Source of the DNA: Cyclobacterium sp. 1_MG-2023
GTDB taxonomy: Bacteria > Bacteroidota > Bacteroidia > Cytophagales > Cyclobacteriaceae
Direction: 5' to 3'
Length of the DNA: 64,000 nt
Assembly (NCBI RefSeq): GCF_030546805.1
Contig: NZ_JAUOPC010000013.1
Location: 124,001 to 188,000, forward strand
Below the pieces are notes generated by a model. The model made no database searches. It was not told where the DNA came from and worked only from the letters and a program-made list of their open reading frames with translations. The position numbers and the translations under genes are program-made. The first letter of the stretch is position 1. Each line of letters opens with the position of its first letter. This document shows, piece by piece, positions 9,131 through 19,815 of this stretch.

Positions 9131-9541
9131 AAAGCTTTAGTTAGATAGTAAAAAGGAAGTAATTGAAGGCGAAATGTTATAGGCGTTGTTCCATCTATGC
9201 CATCGTTTTCAATTCATCTTCGGGAAATCATCTTTCACAATTTTTTTCATTTCAGAGCAAAATACATAAAAATTACTGACCACTCAAAAACAAGAAAAAT
9301 TCAACTAATTCATTAAATAGTAAATGATAAATAGATGATGATTGGATTTGACTTGTTCATAATAGATTTTAAAGTATTCTCCATTTAAAAGGAGATAATT
9401 CTTTAATGAAAAAACTCGCCATTTGAATATAAAATTCAATAATATATTATTTTTCTAAAAATTAATAAAACTTTATGGGGTCATTCTACCAATTGGCTTC
9501 CTCTTTATAATATACAGCCTCAAAAACCACTGATTTCAACA
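9131..9541. other. Intergenic region at the left border of the PUL
   Basis: About 410 very AT-rich bases between the divergent DUF4185-like gene and the sigma factor gene. It must hold both promoters. No box pair matching the phylum consensus at correct spacing was found, and no repeats or hairpins of note. Confidence 0.4.
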
Positions 9542-10171
9542 ATGCAGAATCCACTACACACTAAAGATCCCTCAATCTTCCCCTTAAAGCATTCTGAGTC
9601 AATTAAACAATATGAAAGCAGAACGGATAATGATATTTGGCGCGCTTTTAATAAAGGGAATGAAGCAGCTTTCAATTATATCTACCGTATTTATGCCCCA
9701 ACATTGTTTCAATATGGGGGTCAATTTTCCAAGGATGAGGGGATGTTACAGGATTGCATTCAGAATATATTCATTGATTTGAGACGAAAACGAGGCCATT
9801 TAAAAGAGGTAAATAATATAAAAGCTTATCTATACAAAACCATGCGAAGAGAAGTGCTGCGAAGTATTAAAAGACAAAAACGCTCTTCCTTTAGTTCATG
9901 GGCTCATGATGACAAAGTATTCCCAATAGAAATCTGCCACGAAACCAAACTCATCCAACAGGAATATGAAATGGAGCGGAAAGAGAAAATCGAATCCGCC
10001 ATGAATTTACTAACTCCCCGACAACGTCAAGCCATTCTACTTCTTTATGAAGAAGGGATGAATTTCAAGGAAATTTCTGAGGTGATGGAATTTAGCGAAG
10101 TAAAATCTGCTAGAAAAATTATATACCGCGCTTTGGCATCTTTAAAACTAATTATCAAAAACAGAGGATAG
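9542..10171 (+). CDS. ECF RNA polymerase sigma factor, FecI-like
   Basis: Alternative sigma factor of 209 residues that should direct transcription of the following SusC/SusD operon. Region 2 lies at about 45-110 (FNYIYRIYAPTLFQYG, DCIQNIFIDLRRKR). Region 4 is at about 150-207 (LTPRQRQAILLLYEEG, then the helix-turn-helix MNFKEISEVMEF). It is followed by a FecR-type anti-sigma factor and a SusC with an N-terminal STN domain, the standard three-part trans-envelope signalling system. The N-terminal extension of about 30 residues before region 2 is somewhat long for the family. Confidence 0.92.
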   Translation: MQNPLHTKDPSIFPLKHSESIKQYESRTDNDIWRAFNKGNEAAFNYIYRIYAPTLFQYGGQFSKDEGMLQDCIQNIFIDLRRKRGHLKEVNNIKAYLYKTMRREVLRSIKRQKRSSFSSWAHDDKVFPIEICHETKLIQQEYEMERKEKIESAMNLLTPRQRQAILLLYEEGMNFKEISEVMEFSEVKSARKIIYRALASLKLIIKNRG

Positions 10172-10205
10172 AACGATTTAATTAGTGGCTATTTATCCAC
10201 TTTAT

Positions 10206-11246
10206 ATGAAATACGAAGATTATAATATTGATGACTTCTTAATGGATGATTTTTTTATTCATTGGGTAAAGAATCCAAATGACAACAATCGTCATTTTTG
10301 GGAAAAATGGCTAGAACAGCATCCTGAAAAGCGAGACATAGTAATGCAAGCTAACCTTATCATAAGTTCGGTCCATTACAAGTCTAAGCCACTGATGAAC
10401 GATCGCCGCTATGTTGAAGCTTTTGAAAATATATTAAAAGCTGACAATAATTCGGGTTTAAAAAAAACAAAAATGGAAGCTGAATACCAGAAACCTAAAT
10501 TCCCATGGAGAGGAATTGCGGCCTGTATTTTAATCCTTTTTTGTGTGGGAGTCTGTTACAAACTTATTTTCAGTCCAAATAGCATTTCTGAGTCATCAAG
10601 TCACAATGTGACAATGATTAAGAGAGCAAATCCACCTGGCAAAAAATCCATTCTGACTTTATCTGATGGATCCAAGATATTTCTTAATTCGGGAAGTGAA
10701 ATAAGCTATACCTCAGGATTTAACGACAGTCTAAGGCTGGTAAGACTTGTAGGTGAAGCCTATTTTGAAGTCCAAAAAGAGAACAGGCCATTTGTCGTGG
10801 AAACCGGCAATACTAAAATTACAGTCTTGGGCACCTCCTTTAATGTTAACCAAAAGCAAAATGGCACCTTAAAGGTCGCCCTGGTGAGTGGAAAAGTACA
10901 CATCAATGACCAAGAAGGAAACCATATGCAACTAAAACCTTCTGAAATGATGGTTAGAGATGAAGAAGGAGCTTATTATAAAACTGGTTTTGACCTTTTG
11001 ACCATTACAGGTTGGAAAGACCAAACACTTGTTTTTAGAGAAAACTCTTTCGTCGAGGTCAAAGAAAAAATAGAAAATTGGTATGGTGTAAAGTTGATTT
11101 TACAGGGCAACATTAATACTAACATAACCTATTCAGGAACCTATAAAGAAGAGAGTTTAGAAAATGTATTAAAAGGGATGCTTTACACCTCCGGGTTGGC
11201 TTATAAAATTGAAGGTAAAAATATAACAATTAAGAAGGCCATATAA
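10206..11246 (+). CDS. FecR-family anti-sigma factor
   Basis: Inner-membrane signal transducer that holds the ECF sigma factor until the outer-membrane SusC is occupied. From ATG 10206 it has 346 residues; an in-frame GTG at 10185 would add seven. The N-terminal 90 residues are the cytoplasmic sigma-binding part, and a single TM (GIAACILILFCVGVCYKLIF) follows at about residues 100-120. The periplasmic FecR domain starts at LTLSDGSKIFLNSGSEI and includes GEAYFEV and VLGTSFNV. The last 70 residues, with ENSFVEVKEKIENWYGV, are the DUF4974 domain that contacts the SusC STN domain. It lies 34 bases after the sigma gene. Confidence 0.92.
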   Translation: MKYEDYNIDDFLMDDFFIHWVKNPNDNNRHFWEKWLEQHPEKRDIVMQANLIISSVHYKSKPLMNDRRYVEAFENILKADNNSGLKKTKMEAEYQKPKFPWRGIAACILILFCVGVCYKLIFSPNSISESSSHNVTMIKRANPPGKKSILTLSDGSKIFLNSGSEISYTSGFNDSLRLVRLVGEAYFEVQKENRPFVVETGNTKITVLGTSFNVNQKQNGTLKVALVSGKVHINDQEGNHMQLKPSEMMVRDEEGAYYKTGFDLLTITGWKDQTLVFRENSFVEVKEKIENWYGVKLILQGNINTNITYSGTYKEESLENVLKGMLYTSGLAYKIEGKNITIKKAI

Positions 11247-11281
11247 ACATGGGCAATTAAATAAAATTCTATAGCAAAAGA

Positions 11282-11312
11282 CAACACTCGTTCCGTGGGG
11301 GAGCGAGCGTTG
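11282..11312 (+). promoter_or_regulatory. Hairpin in the fecR-susC gap
   Basis: A 13-bp stem (11282-11294 with 11300-11312, one mismatch and one G-U pair) closes a five-base loop. No T-run follows, so it is not a clear terminator. It may set the ratio between the sigma/anti-sigma genes and the strongly expressed susC, or shield the mRNA end. Confidence 0.45.
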
Positions 11313-11349
11313 CCAAAATCCGACCATTGATTCTTCTCAAAAATCGACA

Positions 11350-14300
11350 ATGGCCAACATTCAAGTCTTACAACTTAAACTAAACAATAGTATGAATAAA
11401 AATGTACTTAGACAATTAATAATGCTGTCAAAAAGATTATTATACGCTTTTCTGGTGCAATTATTTATGTGCACTATTTTATTGGCAAACAATGGGAATG
11501 CTCAGCATAAGTCAATTGAGGATGTAAGGCTTTCACTACAAGTCGATGGAAAAAGTCTTTCCAAAGTTTTTCGCCAAGTAGAAAACAAGACTGAATTCAA
11601 ATTCACCTACAATCATGTACTTGTAGACCTAAATCAAAAGGTGACTGTGGTGGATTCCAATACAGTCTACAAGGTACTTGAATCCATTTCTCTACAAACC
11701 CAACTGAGTTTTGTTCAGGTGAATGAGAACATACACGTTAAACCCGCCATTAAGAAGCCAAAGGAAAAAGCAGAAATTACTGAGCTTGCCGATGTAACTA
11801 TTTCCGGCACGGTAATCAACGCTGAAGGAGAGCCTATTCCCGGAGCAACCATCTCTTTACCTGGAACTAGTACCGGAACAGTTACCGATCTTGATGGTAA
11901 ATATACTATATCTGTACCGGAAGGTTCTACTTTGGTAATTTCGTATATAGGGTTTGAAACTCAAACCATTGCAATCGGTGGCAGAAGTGTGATTGATATT
12001 GTATTAGAGGAAGACATGGCTTCCTTGGATGAGGTTGTAGTGGTGGGTTATGGAACCCAAAATAAAGAAAGTCTTGTGGGAGCTATTTCGAAAGTTGAAG
12101 GAGACTACGTAAGGCGAAGTATACAAGGTGCTGATCTCGGAACCTCCCTAAGAGGATCTACACCAGGTTTGACAAGCATGATTTCTACCGGTGTTCCTGG
12201 GGGAGTGGATTATTCGGGAAGGAATGGAGAGAATGCCCAGTTATTAATACGTGGACAAAGCACTTGGAACAATTCATCTCCACTTGTATTAGTGGATGGC
12301 ATTGAGCGTGATATACTGAATGTTGATCCCAATGCAGTTGAATCTATTTCGGTATTAAAAGATGCTTCTGCTACAGCTGTATTTGGTGTAAAAGGTGCAA
12401 ATGGGGTGATTCTTATTACTACCAAACGAGGAAGTAAAGGAAGGGCTGTTGTGACCTTTGATACCAAAACAACATTTAAGAACATATCCAGAATGCAAGA
12501 AGGTCAACGACCTGCAGATTCTTATCCTGCAGTTCAGACAATGAACAACGCCATTTTAAATGAAGTACAACTAAGACCAAACAGTTGGGATTTCATCTAC
12601 CCTCAGGAATGGGTAGAGTATTTCAATACCAATGAATATCCTTATTACTTCCCAAATGTTAACTGGAGGGATGAAAATTTAAAAGATTACACCTTTGATC
12701 AGACTTACAACTTAACCGCCTCGGGGGGAACGGATTTCGTTAAATATTTCACTACTGTTTCTTACCTGAATGAAACAGACATGCTTAAAACGTTAAATAT
12801 TGACCCAAACTCAACCATAGAAAATGATTTTAAGCGGCTTAACCTAAGGAGCAACCTGGATTTTCAACTCACTCCTACTACAACATTTCTAGTTGGCTTA
12901 TCAGGATACTTTTTTGACCAGGGAGTAAGAGGAGGTGGAGACAGTGCATGGAGAGGTGTCTGGGAATCTTCTCCCGAAATATTCCCGGTACAATATCCTG
13001 ACGGAACTTATGCCCGAGACGAAGGGGCTTACCTTATGACTAATTCGGTCTACGATTTTGGCTACTCGAGTGGGCAACGTTGGGGAGGAACAGGGCTTAA
13101 TACTGACTTTACATTAAAACAAGATCTAGGTTTTATAGTAAAAGGATTTTCAGTGGAAGCAAGATTGGGGTACGATAACTCATCCCGTACTAGCGGAAAA
13201 ACCACTTATTATGATGGTCCATTAACCAAGTACATTTCAAAATCGATTGTTGATGACCCAAGGTTTAGTCCAAGTCTAACCGGTACTGCATTGAGCGAAT
13301 TGGAGGAAGAGTATACTACATGGAACATAGCAAGCAGGACGCCTGGTGCTGACGGTTATGATTGGACTCCTTACCCCACCCGTACTTATTCACAAAGTAT
13401 CTTGACCGATAGGACGACGCGTTCAATTTTATACCAATTTCAAGCAAACTACCAAGGTGATTTTGGAAAACACAATGTTACCGGCTTGGCGTTAGTAAGC
13501 AGGGCAGAAAAAACAATAGGGTCTGTTTTCCCCACTTTCCGTGAAGACTGGGTAGGACGGGTAACTTATGGATTTGATGACCGCTATTTATTAGAAGCAA
13601 ATGCAGCATACAACGGGTCAGAAAAATTTGCTCCAAAATATCGATTTGGGTTTTTCCCTTCAGCAGCCGTTGGTTGGATTGTATCCAATGAAGACTTCTT
13701 TGAGCCAATCAGGCCCATCATGAACACCCTAAAATTCAGGTATTCTAATGGTAAAGTGGGCAGTGATGCAAGTATAGACCGATGGTTGTATACCAATAGT
13801 TACATTGTTAATCCAGCAGGTGGTGTTGGCATGGAGTTCGGTGCTCCTTACACCGTTTCTTCGCCATTCCCATACCGGTATGAAGGATCAATAGCAAACC
13901 CTGACATTCAATGGGAAACTTCTCATAAAATAGATTATGGTATTGAAGCTGCATTTTTTGACAATAGACTTCTCTTTTCATATGACTATTTTACTGAGCA
14001 CCGAAGCAATATATTTTTATCAGGGGGTGACAGGGTATTACCGGCATATTACGGTGCTGATCCTGTTGCTGCCAATGTAGGTGAAGTTGACATAAAGGGG
14101 TGGGAAATTGAAACAGAGTTCAGGAATCAAGCTACAAGGAATTTTGGCTACTGGTTTAAATTCGGCGCCTCCTATGTAATTGACAATGTGGTTTTTAAAG
14201 GTGATCCAGAACTAAGGCCTGCTTATCAAAAGGAAGAAGGCTTCCAAATGGGCATCCGGAGAGCTACTTTAAATCAAGGAGAGCATAGCTTTTATAGTAC

Positions 14301-14937
14301 ATGGAATGATATCTATAATTCTGTAGGTACGGAAAACAATAGTGATTTACTCCCCGGAGATTTTAAGACGCTTGATTATAATGCTGATGGAGTCGTTGAT
14401 GCTGATGACAACGTACCGGCAGATTACCCGATTAGACCACAACACACCTACTCACCTTCAGCCGGTGTCTCTTACAAGAATTTCAGTGCAAGTATAAGTT
14501 TTTACGGAGTTTATAATCTCTCTTCGGGCTTAAACTGGAGATACTCAGGATCAAGTTTTGGTTCCAGCGTGGCAAGGATCGCAAACCATTATGTAGACAA
14601 TATTTGGTCACCGGAAAATGAAAGATTTGGTGAAGATGCCATGAATGCCTCTAGCAGATTTTCGAGTAGAGGAAGGCAGGGATTTATCAATTACCCCCGC
14701 TATTACCTAAGATGTGAAAACGCTGAAATAAGTTACAATATCACGGGAAAGAATGTCTCATGGTTGAACAAACTAAACATTTCTAATGCTCGGATATCTT
14801 TAACAGGAAACAATTTGTTCATGTTCTCACCTGTCTATCTTGATATGGATAAAGTAAGTCAACTTTCCAACGTATCGAACAGGCACATGTATCCCGTGCT
14901 AAGAAGAGTCAATTTGGGTATGCATTTAGAATTTTAA
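11350..14937 (+). CDS. SusC/RagA-family TonB-dependent receptor with STN signalling domain
   Basis: Outer-membrane glycan importer of 1195 residues that should also signal to FecR. After the signal peptide (hydrophobic stretch about 30-47, then NGNAQ) come an STN domain (about 60-130), a carboxypeptidase-regulatory-like domain (150-220, SGTVINAEGEPIPGAT), a TonB box (DEVVVVGYG, about 228-236), the plug ending TTKRG near 357, and a barrel ending in aromatic Phe (HLEF). ATG 11350 is used; ATG 11392 would shorten the leader by 14 residues and is equally possible. It is followed after 18 bases by its SusD. The STN domain makes it the sensor of the locus. Confidence 0.95.
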   Translation: MANIQVLQLKLNNSMNKNVLRQLIMLSKRLLYAFLVQLFMCTILLANNGNAQHKSIEDVRLSLQVDGKSLSKVFRQVENKTEFKFTYNHVLVDLNQKVTVVDSNTVYKVLESISLQTQLSFVQVNENIHVKPAIKKPKEKAEITELADVTISGTVINAEGEPIPGATISLPGTSTGTVTDLDGKYTISVPEGSTLVISYIGFETQTIAIGGRSVIDIVLEEDMASLDEVVVVGYGTQNKESLVGAISKVEGDYVRRSIQGADLGTSLRGSTPGLTSMISTGVPGGVDYSGRNGENAQLLIRGQSTWNNSSPLVLVDGIERDILNVDPNAVESISVLKDASATAVFGVKGANGVILITTKRGSKGRAVVTFDTKTTFKNISRMQEGQRPADSYPAVQTMNNAILNEVQLRPNSWDFIYPQEWVEYFNTNEYPYYFPNVNWRDENLKDYTFDQTYNLTASGGTDFVKYFTTVSYLNETDMLKTLNIDPNSTIENDFKRLNLRSNLDFQLTPTTTFLVGLSGYFFDQGVRGGGDSAWRGVWESSPEIFPVQYPDGTYARDEGAYLMTNSVYDFGYSSGQRWGGTGLNTDFTLKQDLGFIVKGFSVEARLGYDNSSRTSGKTTYYDGPLTKYISKSIVDDPRFSPSLTGTALSELEEEYTTWNIASRTPGADGYDWTPYPTRTYSQSILTDRTTRSILYQFQANYQGDFGKHNVTGLALVSRAEKTIGSVFPTFREDWVGRVTYGFDDRYLLEANAAYNGSEKFAPKYRFGFFPSAAVGWIVSNEDFFEPIRPIMNTLKFRYSNGKVGSDASIDRWLYTNSYIVNPAGGVGMEFGAPYTVSSPFPYRYEGSIANPDIQWETSHKIDYGIEAAFFDNRLLFSYDYFTEHRSNIFLSGGDRVLPAYYGADPVAANVGEVDIKGWEIETEFRNQATRNFGYWFKFGASYVIDNVVFKGDPELRPAYQKEEGFQMGIRRATLNQGEHSFYSTWNDIYNSVGTENNSDLLPGDFKTLDYNADGVVDADDNVPADYPIRPQHTYSPSAGVSYKNFSASISFYGVYNLSSGLNWRYSGSSFGSSVARIANHYVDNIWSPENERFGEDAMNASSRFSSRGRQGFINYPRYYLRCENAEISYNITGKNVSWLNKLNISNARISLTGNNLFMFSPVYLDMDKVSQLSNVSNRHMYPVLRRVNLGMHLEF

Positions 14938-14955
14938 TTAAAAAACTCAAGTTTT

Positions 14956-16737
14956 ATGAAATCAATTTTAAAACGCAATTGGATTCTTATAATTTTTCTT
15001 CCTTTCCTATTCATTTCTTGTGAAGATTACCTTGATAGAACACCCGAAGCGGATATAACTGAAGAAGATATATTTGGAACCTTTGAATCCTATATGGGAT
15101 ACACGGATTATAATTATGCAGAAGTAGTGGACCTCTTGGGTCAATATGCTCCTTATGTCCCTTATTGGGGAGGAGAAGGTCTATTTATATTTAGCGACAA
15201 AGTTACCGCCGCCAATAAAGGCGAATATTGGACTTTAATTGGCCGGGGCCTGGTCAACTATTATTGGGTTAATAACCGTCCGAGGGTTGGTGAATGGGAT
15301 TATTTTGGTGAAGGTGGTATCTGGTATGGCGGATGGAGAGGTATAAGAAGAGCCAATACCGCTTTGCTAAACATAGACATGCTACAAGGATCTGAAGAAC
15401 AGAAAGATATCATCAAAGGTCAATCCTATTTTTTCAGAGCATGGTTTCACCAGCAAATTATTGAAGGGTTTGGAGGGATGCCTTATGCGGATGTTCTCTT
15501 TGAAGGCTCGGATGTTCCCCAACTACCACGGCTTAGCTATCAAGAAACTGCAGAAAGAATCGATGCAGATATGGACAAAGCAATTGAGCTGCTTCCGGTC
15601 AATTGGGACAATACTGTTCTTGGACAAGATAGCCCAGGAACCAATACAGGTAGAATTACCAAAGGTGCTGCACTGGCTTTAAAAGGAAGGTTTCTACTTT
15701 TCGCCGCTAGTCCTCTTATGAATGGTTTTTCGACAAATGATTTCAATTATAATGAAGATTTAAGTAAAAGATCTGCCGCAGCTAGCTGGGAAGTGATTAA
15801 AATGGCTGACGAAGGTGTGTATTCACTGGTTCCTTGGGAAGATTACGGTAGCTTATTTCATAATAATAATGATGGTACAAATGTTTGGACAACTGAAACA
15901 CTTTGGCTTAAGCCAACTAAGGAAATTGGGTCACTAATGTGGTCGACCGCAAGATTGCATTGGCACCCCAATTATTTAGGAGCTGAAGGAGGAATGACTA
16001 CTGCCTCTCAAAACTTTGTTGATCGTTTCGAGATGGCAGACGGGAGCCGATATCAAGTTGCTTACGACCAAGATGACAATAAACGCTGGGAAGACAGAGA
16101 CCCTCGCTTTAAGGTCAATATAGCAGTTGATAGAGATAAAGTAGGTGACAATATAAGTTCAGTCTGGCATGGATATGTTGGAGACGAACCAACAGCCCGG
16201 CCTGGCAATCAGGCAGCAAGCACCTATTTAATTAAAAAATTCATACCCTATGGAATGAATACTTTTGACAATGAGTGGAGAAATTATCAATTCAGACCTT
16301 CCCTTATTCGACTGGCAGAGGTTTATCTGAATTATGCTGAGGCAGTTACTGCTGCCTATGGCCCTCTAGGCTCAGCTCCAGGAGCCAACCTTACTGCTGT
16401 GGATGCAATAAATATTATTAGAGAACGCGCTGGAATGCCTCCTGTAACAGCAGAGGCTACCGGTTACGATAGTTTCATGGACCTTGTCCGAAATGAAAGA
16501 AGTGTTGAATTGGCTTTTGAAGGCAATGGGTACTGGGTAGATATACGCAGATGGTATATAGGCCACCTCCAAGAAAACAAGCCACTCTACACTTTAGATT
16601 TCGACAAAGAATGGACCTATTTTAACAGGAACCTTCACACGCTCAGGGTATTTGACAATCCAAAACATTACTGGTTACCAATTTACCGTGAGCAGGTTCA
16701 ATTATACCCTGAATTTGAACAAAACCCCGGTTGGTAA
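14956..16737 (+). CDS. SusD/RagB-family surface glycan-binding lipoprotein
   Basis: 593-residue outer-membrane lipoprotein that forms the lid of the preceding SusC. The signal ends FLFISC (Cys22). The SusD fold is shown by the helical TPR-like N-terminal half (GQSYFFRAWFHQQIIEGFGGMPY), ALKGRFLLFAASPLMN, the LIRLAEVYLNYAEAV helix and the C-terminal NERSVELAFEGNGYWVDIRRW followed by LPIYREQVQLYPEFEQNPGW. It ends 36 bases before the second SusC, consistent with a single transcript. Confidence 0.94.
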   Translation: MKSILKRNWILIIFLPFLFISCEDYLDRTPEADITEEDIFGTFESYMGYTDYNYAEVVDLLGQYAPYVPYWGGEGLFIFSDKVTAANKGEYWTLIGRGLVNYYWVNNRPRVGEWDYFGEGGIWYGGWRGIRRANTALLNIDMLQGSEEQKDIIKGQSYFFRAWFHQQIIEGFGGMPYADVLFEGSDVPQLPRLSYQETAERIDADMDKAIELLPVNWDNTVLGQDSPGTNTGRITKGAALALKGRFLLFAASPLMNGFSTNDFNYNEDLSKRSAAASWEVIKMADEGVYSLVPWEDYGSLFHNNNDGTNVWTTETLWLKPTKEIGSLMWSTARLHWHPNYLGAEGGMTTASQNFVDRFEMADGSRYQVAYDQDDNKRWEDRDPRFKVNIAVDRDKVGDNISSVWHGYVGDEPTARPGNQAASTYLIKKFIPYGMNTFDNEWRNYQFRPSLIRLAEVYLNYAEAVTAAYGPLGSAPGANLTAVDAINIIRERAGMPPVTAEATGYDSFMDLVRNERSVELAFEGNGYWVDIRRWYIGHLQENKPLYTLDFDKEWTYFNRNLHTLRVFDNPKHYWLPIYREQVQLYPEFEQNPGW

Positions 16738-16773
16738 TTCTACCTCAAAACGTTACATGAAAAAATAATAGAT

Positions 16774-19700
16774 ATGAAGAATATATCAAAGGTTATTTTC
16801 TTAGCATTATCCTTAATCTTAGTTTTTCAGGTTTTTTCATTTGCTCAGGAGCAAAGAAAAATGACTGTTAAGGACAATGATGGAAATCCAATTTCAGGCG
16901 CTACCGTCACTTACGGTGAAAATAATGAAACAGTTACGACTAATCAAAGTGGGGAATTCACTATAGCATCCACCCCAAATATTCAAATTTTTGTTGAGGC
17001 AGATGGATATAAAGGCAGGCTCTTTAATTATTCATTGGGTGAGGATGCATTTATTTTAACAAAAACACCTCTTCAAACAGGTCTAGATGATCTTGTGAAT
17101 ATCCCTTTTGACACTTTAACCCTACGTCAAATTCCTGGAACTGTTGGAACACTTAATGTACCTGACATACTTGAATACAGTCAGGAGAGCAGTGTAAGCG
17201 AGCTGATTAGAGGCCGGGTGTCAGGGTTACTTTCCTCGTATAATATTAGAGGAATGGGTGATCCATTAATTGTGATTAATGGTATGCCAATCGATAACGT
17301 GTACCCAAACTGGAGTAATTTAAGGAATGATGAAATTTTTGCACAAGAGATTGAGAATATAACGGTGCTTAAAGACTTATCCTCTGCACTATCGTATGGT
17401 TCAAGAGCAAAGAATGGTGTGATTCTTATTACCACCAAAAGAGGTACTGCAAATAAAAAGGTTCTTGATTTCAATTTACAAACTGGTATTAATAAGCCAA
17501 TTTCTTATCCGGAATATCTTTCATCCTCAGAGTATATGGAGCTTTACAATGAAGCTTCGGAAAATGATGGACTTACCCCCAGGTATTCACAAGAAGAGAT
17601 AAATGGTTCAAAATTAGGGAATAATCCATTGCGCTACCCAGACCAAGAATATTACAATTCTACTTTCCTTAAAAATTCGTCATCCTACCATAATTTTAAT
17701 GCAAATATTGCCAATGGAAATGATGTCGGGCAGTTTTTTGTAAATATTGGATGGAGACAAGATAATGGATTAATAAAAATCGGACAAGAGGAAAAAAGCG
17801 ACAGGTTTAATTTAAGAACCGCTGTTGATTATGAAATTACGGATATTATTAAGCTAAAATTCAATAGTTCCTTTATCCTCAACAACTCCAATGCTCCACG
17901 GTATTCAGGTAATTTTTGGTCAAGAAATGACTTTTGGGGAGTTTCATCAACTTATCTCCCCAATTTATACCCCCTCTTGATCCCTTCAAGTGCAGCATCT
18001 GAATTTCCGGAATTAGTTGCAGGAGCAAATCTGGTGGACGGTCAGTATTTACTAGGAGGTACAAATAATTACCAAAATAATATTTATGGAGATTTACTCT
18101 TCAATGGCACAAGCAAGCAGTTTAGCTGGTTAATGGACATTAACACAGGGCTTGAGTTTGATCTCAAAGGTATAACTCAAGGCCTAAAAGCTTCTGCGCT
18201 TGTTAGCTTCAATAATTATAGTTTTAGCTGGGAAGAAAAACAAAACAGCTACGCAACCTATTCTCCTACTTTTACAGAGGACAATAACAATCTTTCAAAT
18301 ATAACCAAGCTTGGTAACGATGTTAGGGTAACAGACCAAACTGTTATTGATGGCTATTTTTATAAAGGTTTTGCATTCTATGGCAAACTAGACTACTCGA
18401 GGAAATTTAATAAAGTTCATGAGTTGAATGCCAATGCTTTGATTTTCTCCCAAGTAAACACCCGAGAATCTCTTTGGACACCTACGAGGTATGGGCATGC
18501 CGGCATTCGGGCAAATTACATGTACTCCAACAAGTACATTGCAGAATTCACCGGGACCTATGCCGGATCGCAAATATATTTCGGTACGCATAACAATAAA
18601 TACGCGTTTTCCCCGGGAATTGGTTTAGGATGGGTGGTTTCAGAAGAAGATTTCTTCAACAAGGATGCTGCCATTGACTATTTTAAATTCACTGCAAACT
18701 GGAGTATTCTGAATACAGATGTAAATGTAACAGATGATAAAATCACCTACGATTATTATAGGGCTCAAAATACTTTTAGTTATGCAAATGGACAGGCATC
18801 AAATGCTAGCCAAAGAATTTATCCAGGAAATCCCAATCTATTGTGGGAGAAAATGATGAATTATAATATTGGATTTGAGTCCATGCTCTTTGATTATCGA
18901 TTAGGCATCCAAGCGTCCTACTTCTACTATAAAAATTATGACTTTGTGGTCCAAAGAACCAATACACTTCCTGACCTTATCGGAGTTATTCCTTATAGTA
19001 ACTATGGAAGTCAACAAACTCAGGGAGTTGAGCTTGGAATAAATCATGCTTCAAATGTAGGAGGCTTAAAACTAAACATAGGTGCCAATATGGTTTATTC
19101 GGTACCCAAGATTCTTACCATTGATGAACCTTTTTATGCAGATGAATACCGCATGAGGGCAGGAAAACCAACGGATGCCAGATTTGGTTACGTTGCGTTG
19201 GGATTATTCCAAGATCAGCAAGACATTGACAACCACGTTGCCCAGTCATTTGGTGAAGTAAGTCCGGGTGACATAAAATACAAAGACCTTAATGACGATG
19301 GGATAATTGACGTTAATGACCAACAGATGATTGGGAACTACACATCCCGAATGGAGATGGGCTTACATGTGAGTTTAAGCTATAAGGCATTTGAATTCTT
19401 TGCGCTTGGAAGAGGACAGTTTGGAGCTGATGGGGCTTATTCTGGCTCTTATTATTGGGTTAGAGGAGATGATAAATATTCAAACTTTGTATTGGATCGG
19501 TGGACGCCTGAAACGGCAGAAACAGCAACATATCCAAGATTAACTACAACTACCGGCTCAAATAATTTCAGAAACTCTACTTACTGGCAATATAATACCG
19601 ATAGGTTTTCATTACAAACCGTCCAGTTGAATTATACATTTTCAGACATGAGTTTTATTGGTCTAAATGAGGCTCGTTTTTTCTTAAGGGGAAACAATTT

Positions 19701-19797
19701 AGTAATGTTTTCAGGAATGAACGATGTATTGAATTTAAGGATAGGAAGTGCTCCCAATATGAGATCATTTTCTACCGGAGTTAATTTACAGTTTTGA
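16774..19797 (+). CDS. SusC/RagA-family TonB-dependent receptor, short form without STN
   Basis: Second glycan importer of the locus, 1007 residues. Signal peptide 1-25, then a carboxypeptidase-regulatory-like domain at about 29-100 (VKDNDGNPISGATVTYG). There is no STN domain, so it should not signal to FecR itself. The usual TonB box (such as VVVGYG) is not visible at its expected place; the corresponding stretch reads LVNIPFDTLTLRQIPG. The plug is shortened but retains IRGMGDPLIVINGMPID and ends ILITTKRG. The barrel ends in Phe (NLQF). It is followed immediately by its own SusD. Confidence 0.92.
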   Translation: MKNISKVIFLALSLILVFQVFSFAQEQRKMTVKDNDGNPISGATVTYGENNETVTTNQSGEFTIASTPNIQIFVEADGYKGRLFNYSLGEDAFILTKTPLQTGLDDLVNIPFDTLTLRQIPGTVGTLNVPDILEYSQESSVSELIRGRVSGLLSSYNIRGMGDPLIVINGMPIDNVYPNWSNLRNDEIFAQEIENITVLKDLSSALSYGSRAKNGVILITTKRGTANKKVLDFNLQTGINKPISYPEYLSSSEYMELYNEASENDGLTPRYSQEEINGSKLGNNPLRYPDQEYYNSTFLKNSSSYHNFNANIANGNDVGQFFVNIGWRQDNGLIKIGQEEKSDRFNLRTAVDYEITDIIKLKFNSSFILNNSNAPRYSGNFWSRNDFWGVSSTYLPNLYPLLIPSSAASEFPELVAGANLVDGQYLLGGTNNYQNNIYGDLLFNGTSKQFSWLMDINTGLEFDLKGITQGLKASALVSFNNYSFSWEEKQNSYATYSPTFTEDNNNLSNITKLGNDVRVTDQTVIDGYFYKGFAFYGKLDYSRKFNKVHELNANALIFSQVNTRESLWTPTRYGHAGIRANYMYSNKYIAEFTGTYAGSQIYFGTHNNKYAFSPGIGLGWVVSEEDFFNKDAAIDYFKFTANWSILNTDVNVTDDKITYDYYRAQNTFSYANGQASNASQRIYPGNPNLLWEKMMNYNIGFESMLFDYRLGIQASYFYYKNYDFVVQRTNTLPDLIGVIPYSNYGSQQTQGVELGINHASNVGGLKLNIGANMVYSVPKILTIDEPFYADEYRMRAGKPTDARFGYVALGLFQDQQDIDNHVAQSFGEVSPGDIKYKDLNDDGIIDVNDQQMIGNYTSRMEMGLHVSLSYKAFEFFALGRGQFGADGAYSGSYYWVRGDDKYSNFVLDRWTPETAETATYPRLTTTTGSNNFRNSTYWQYNTDRFSLQTVQLNYTFSDMSFIGLNEARFFLRGNNLVMFSGMNDVLNLRIGSAPNMRSFSTGVNLQF

Positions 19798-19815
19798 TAG
19801 GTGAAAATTAATAAG

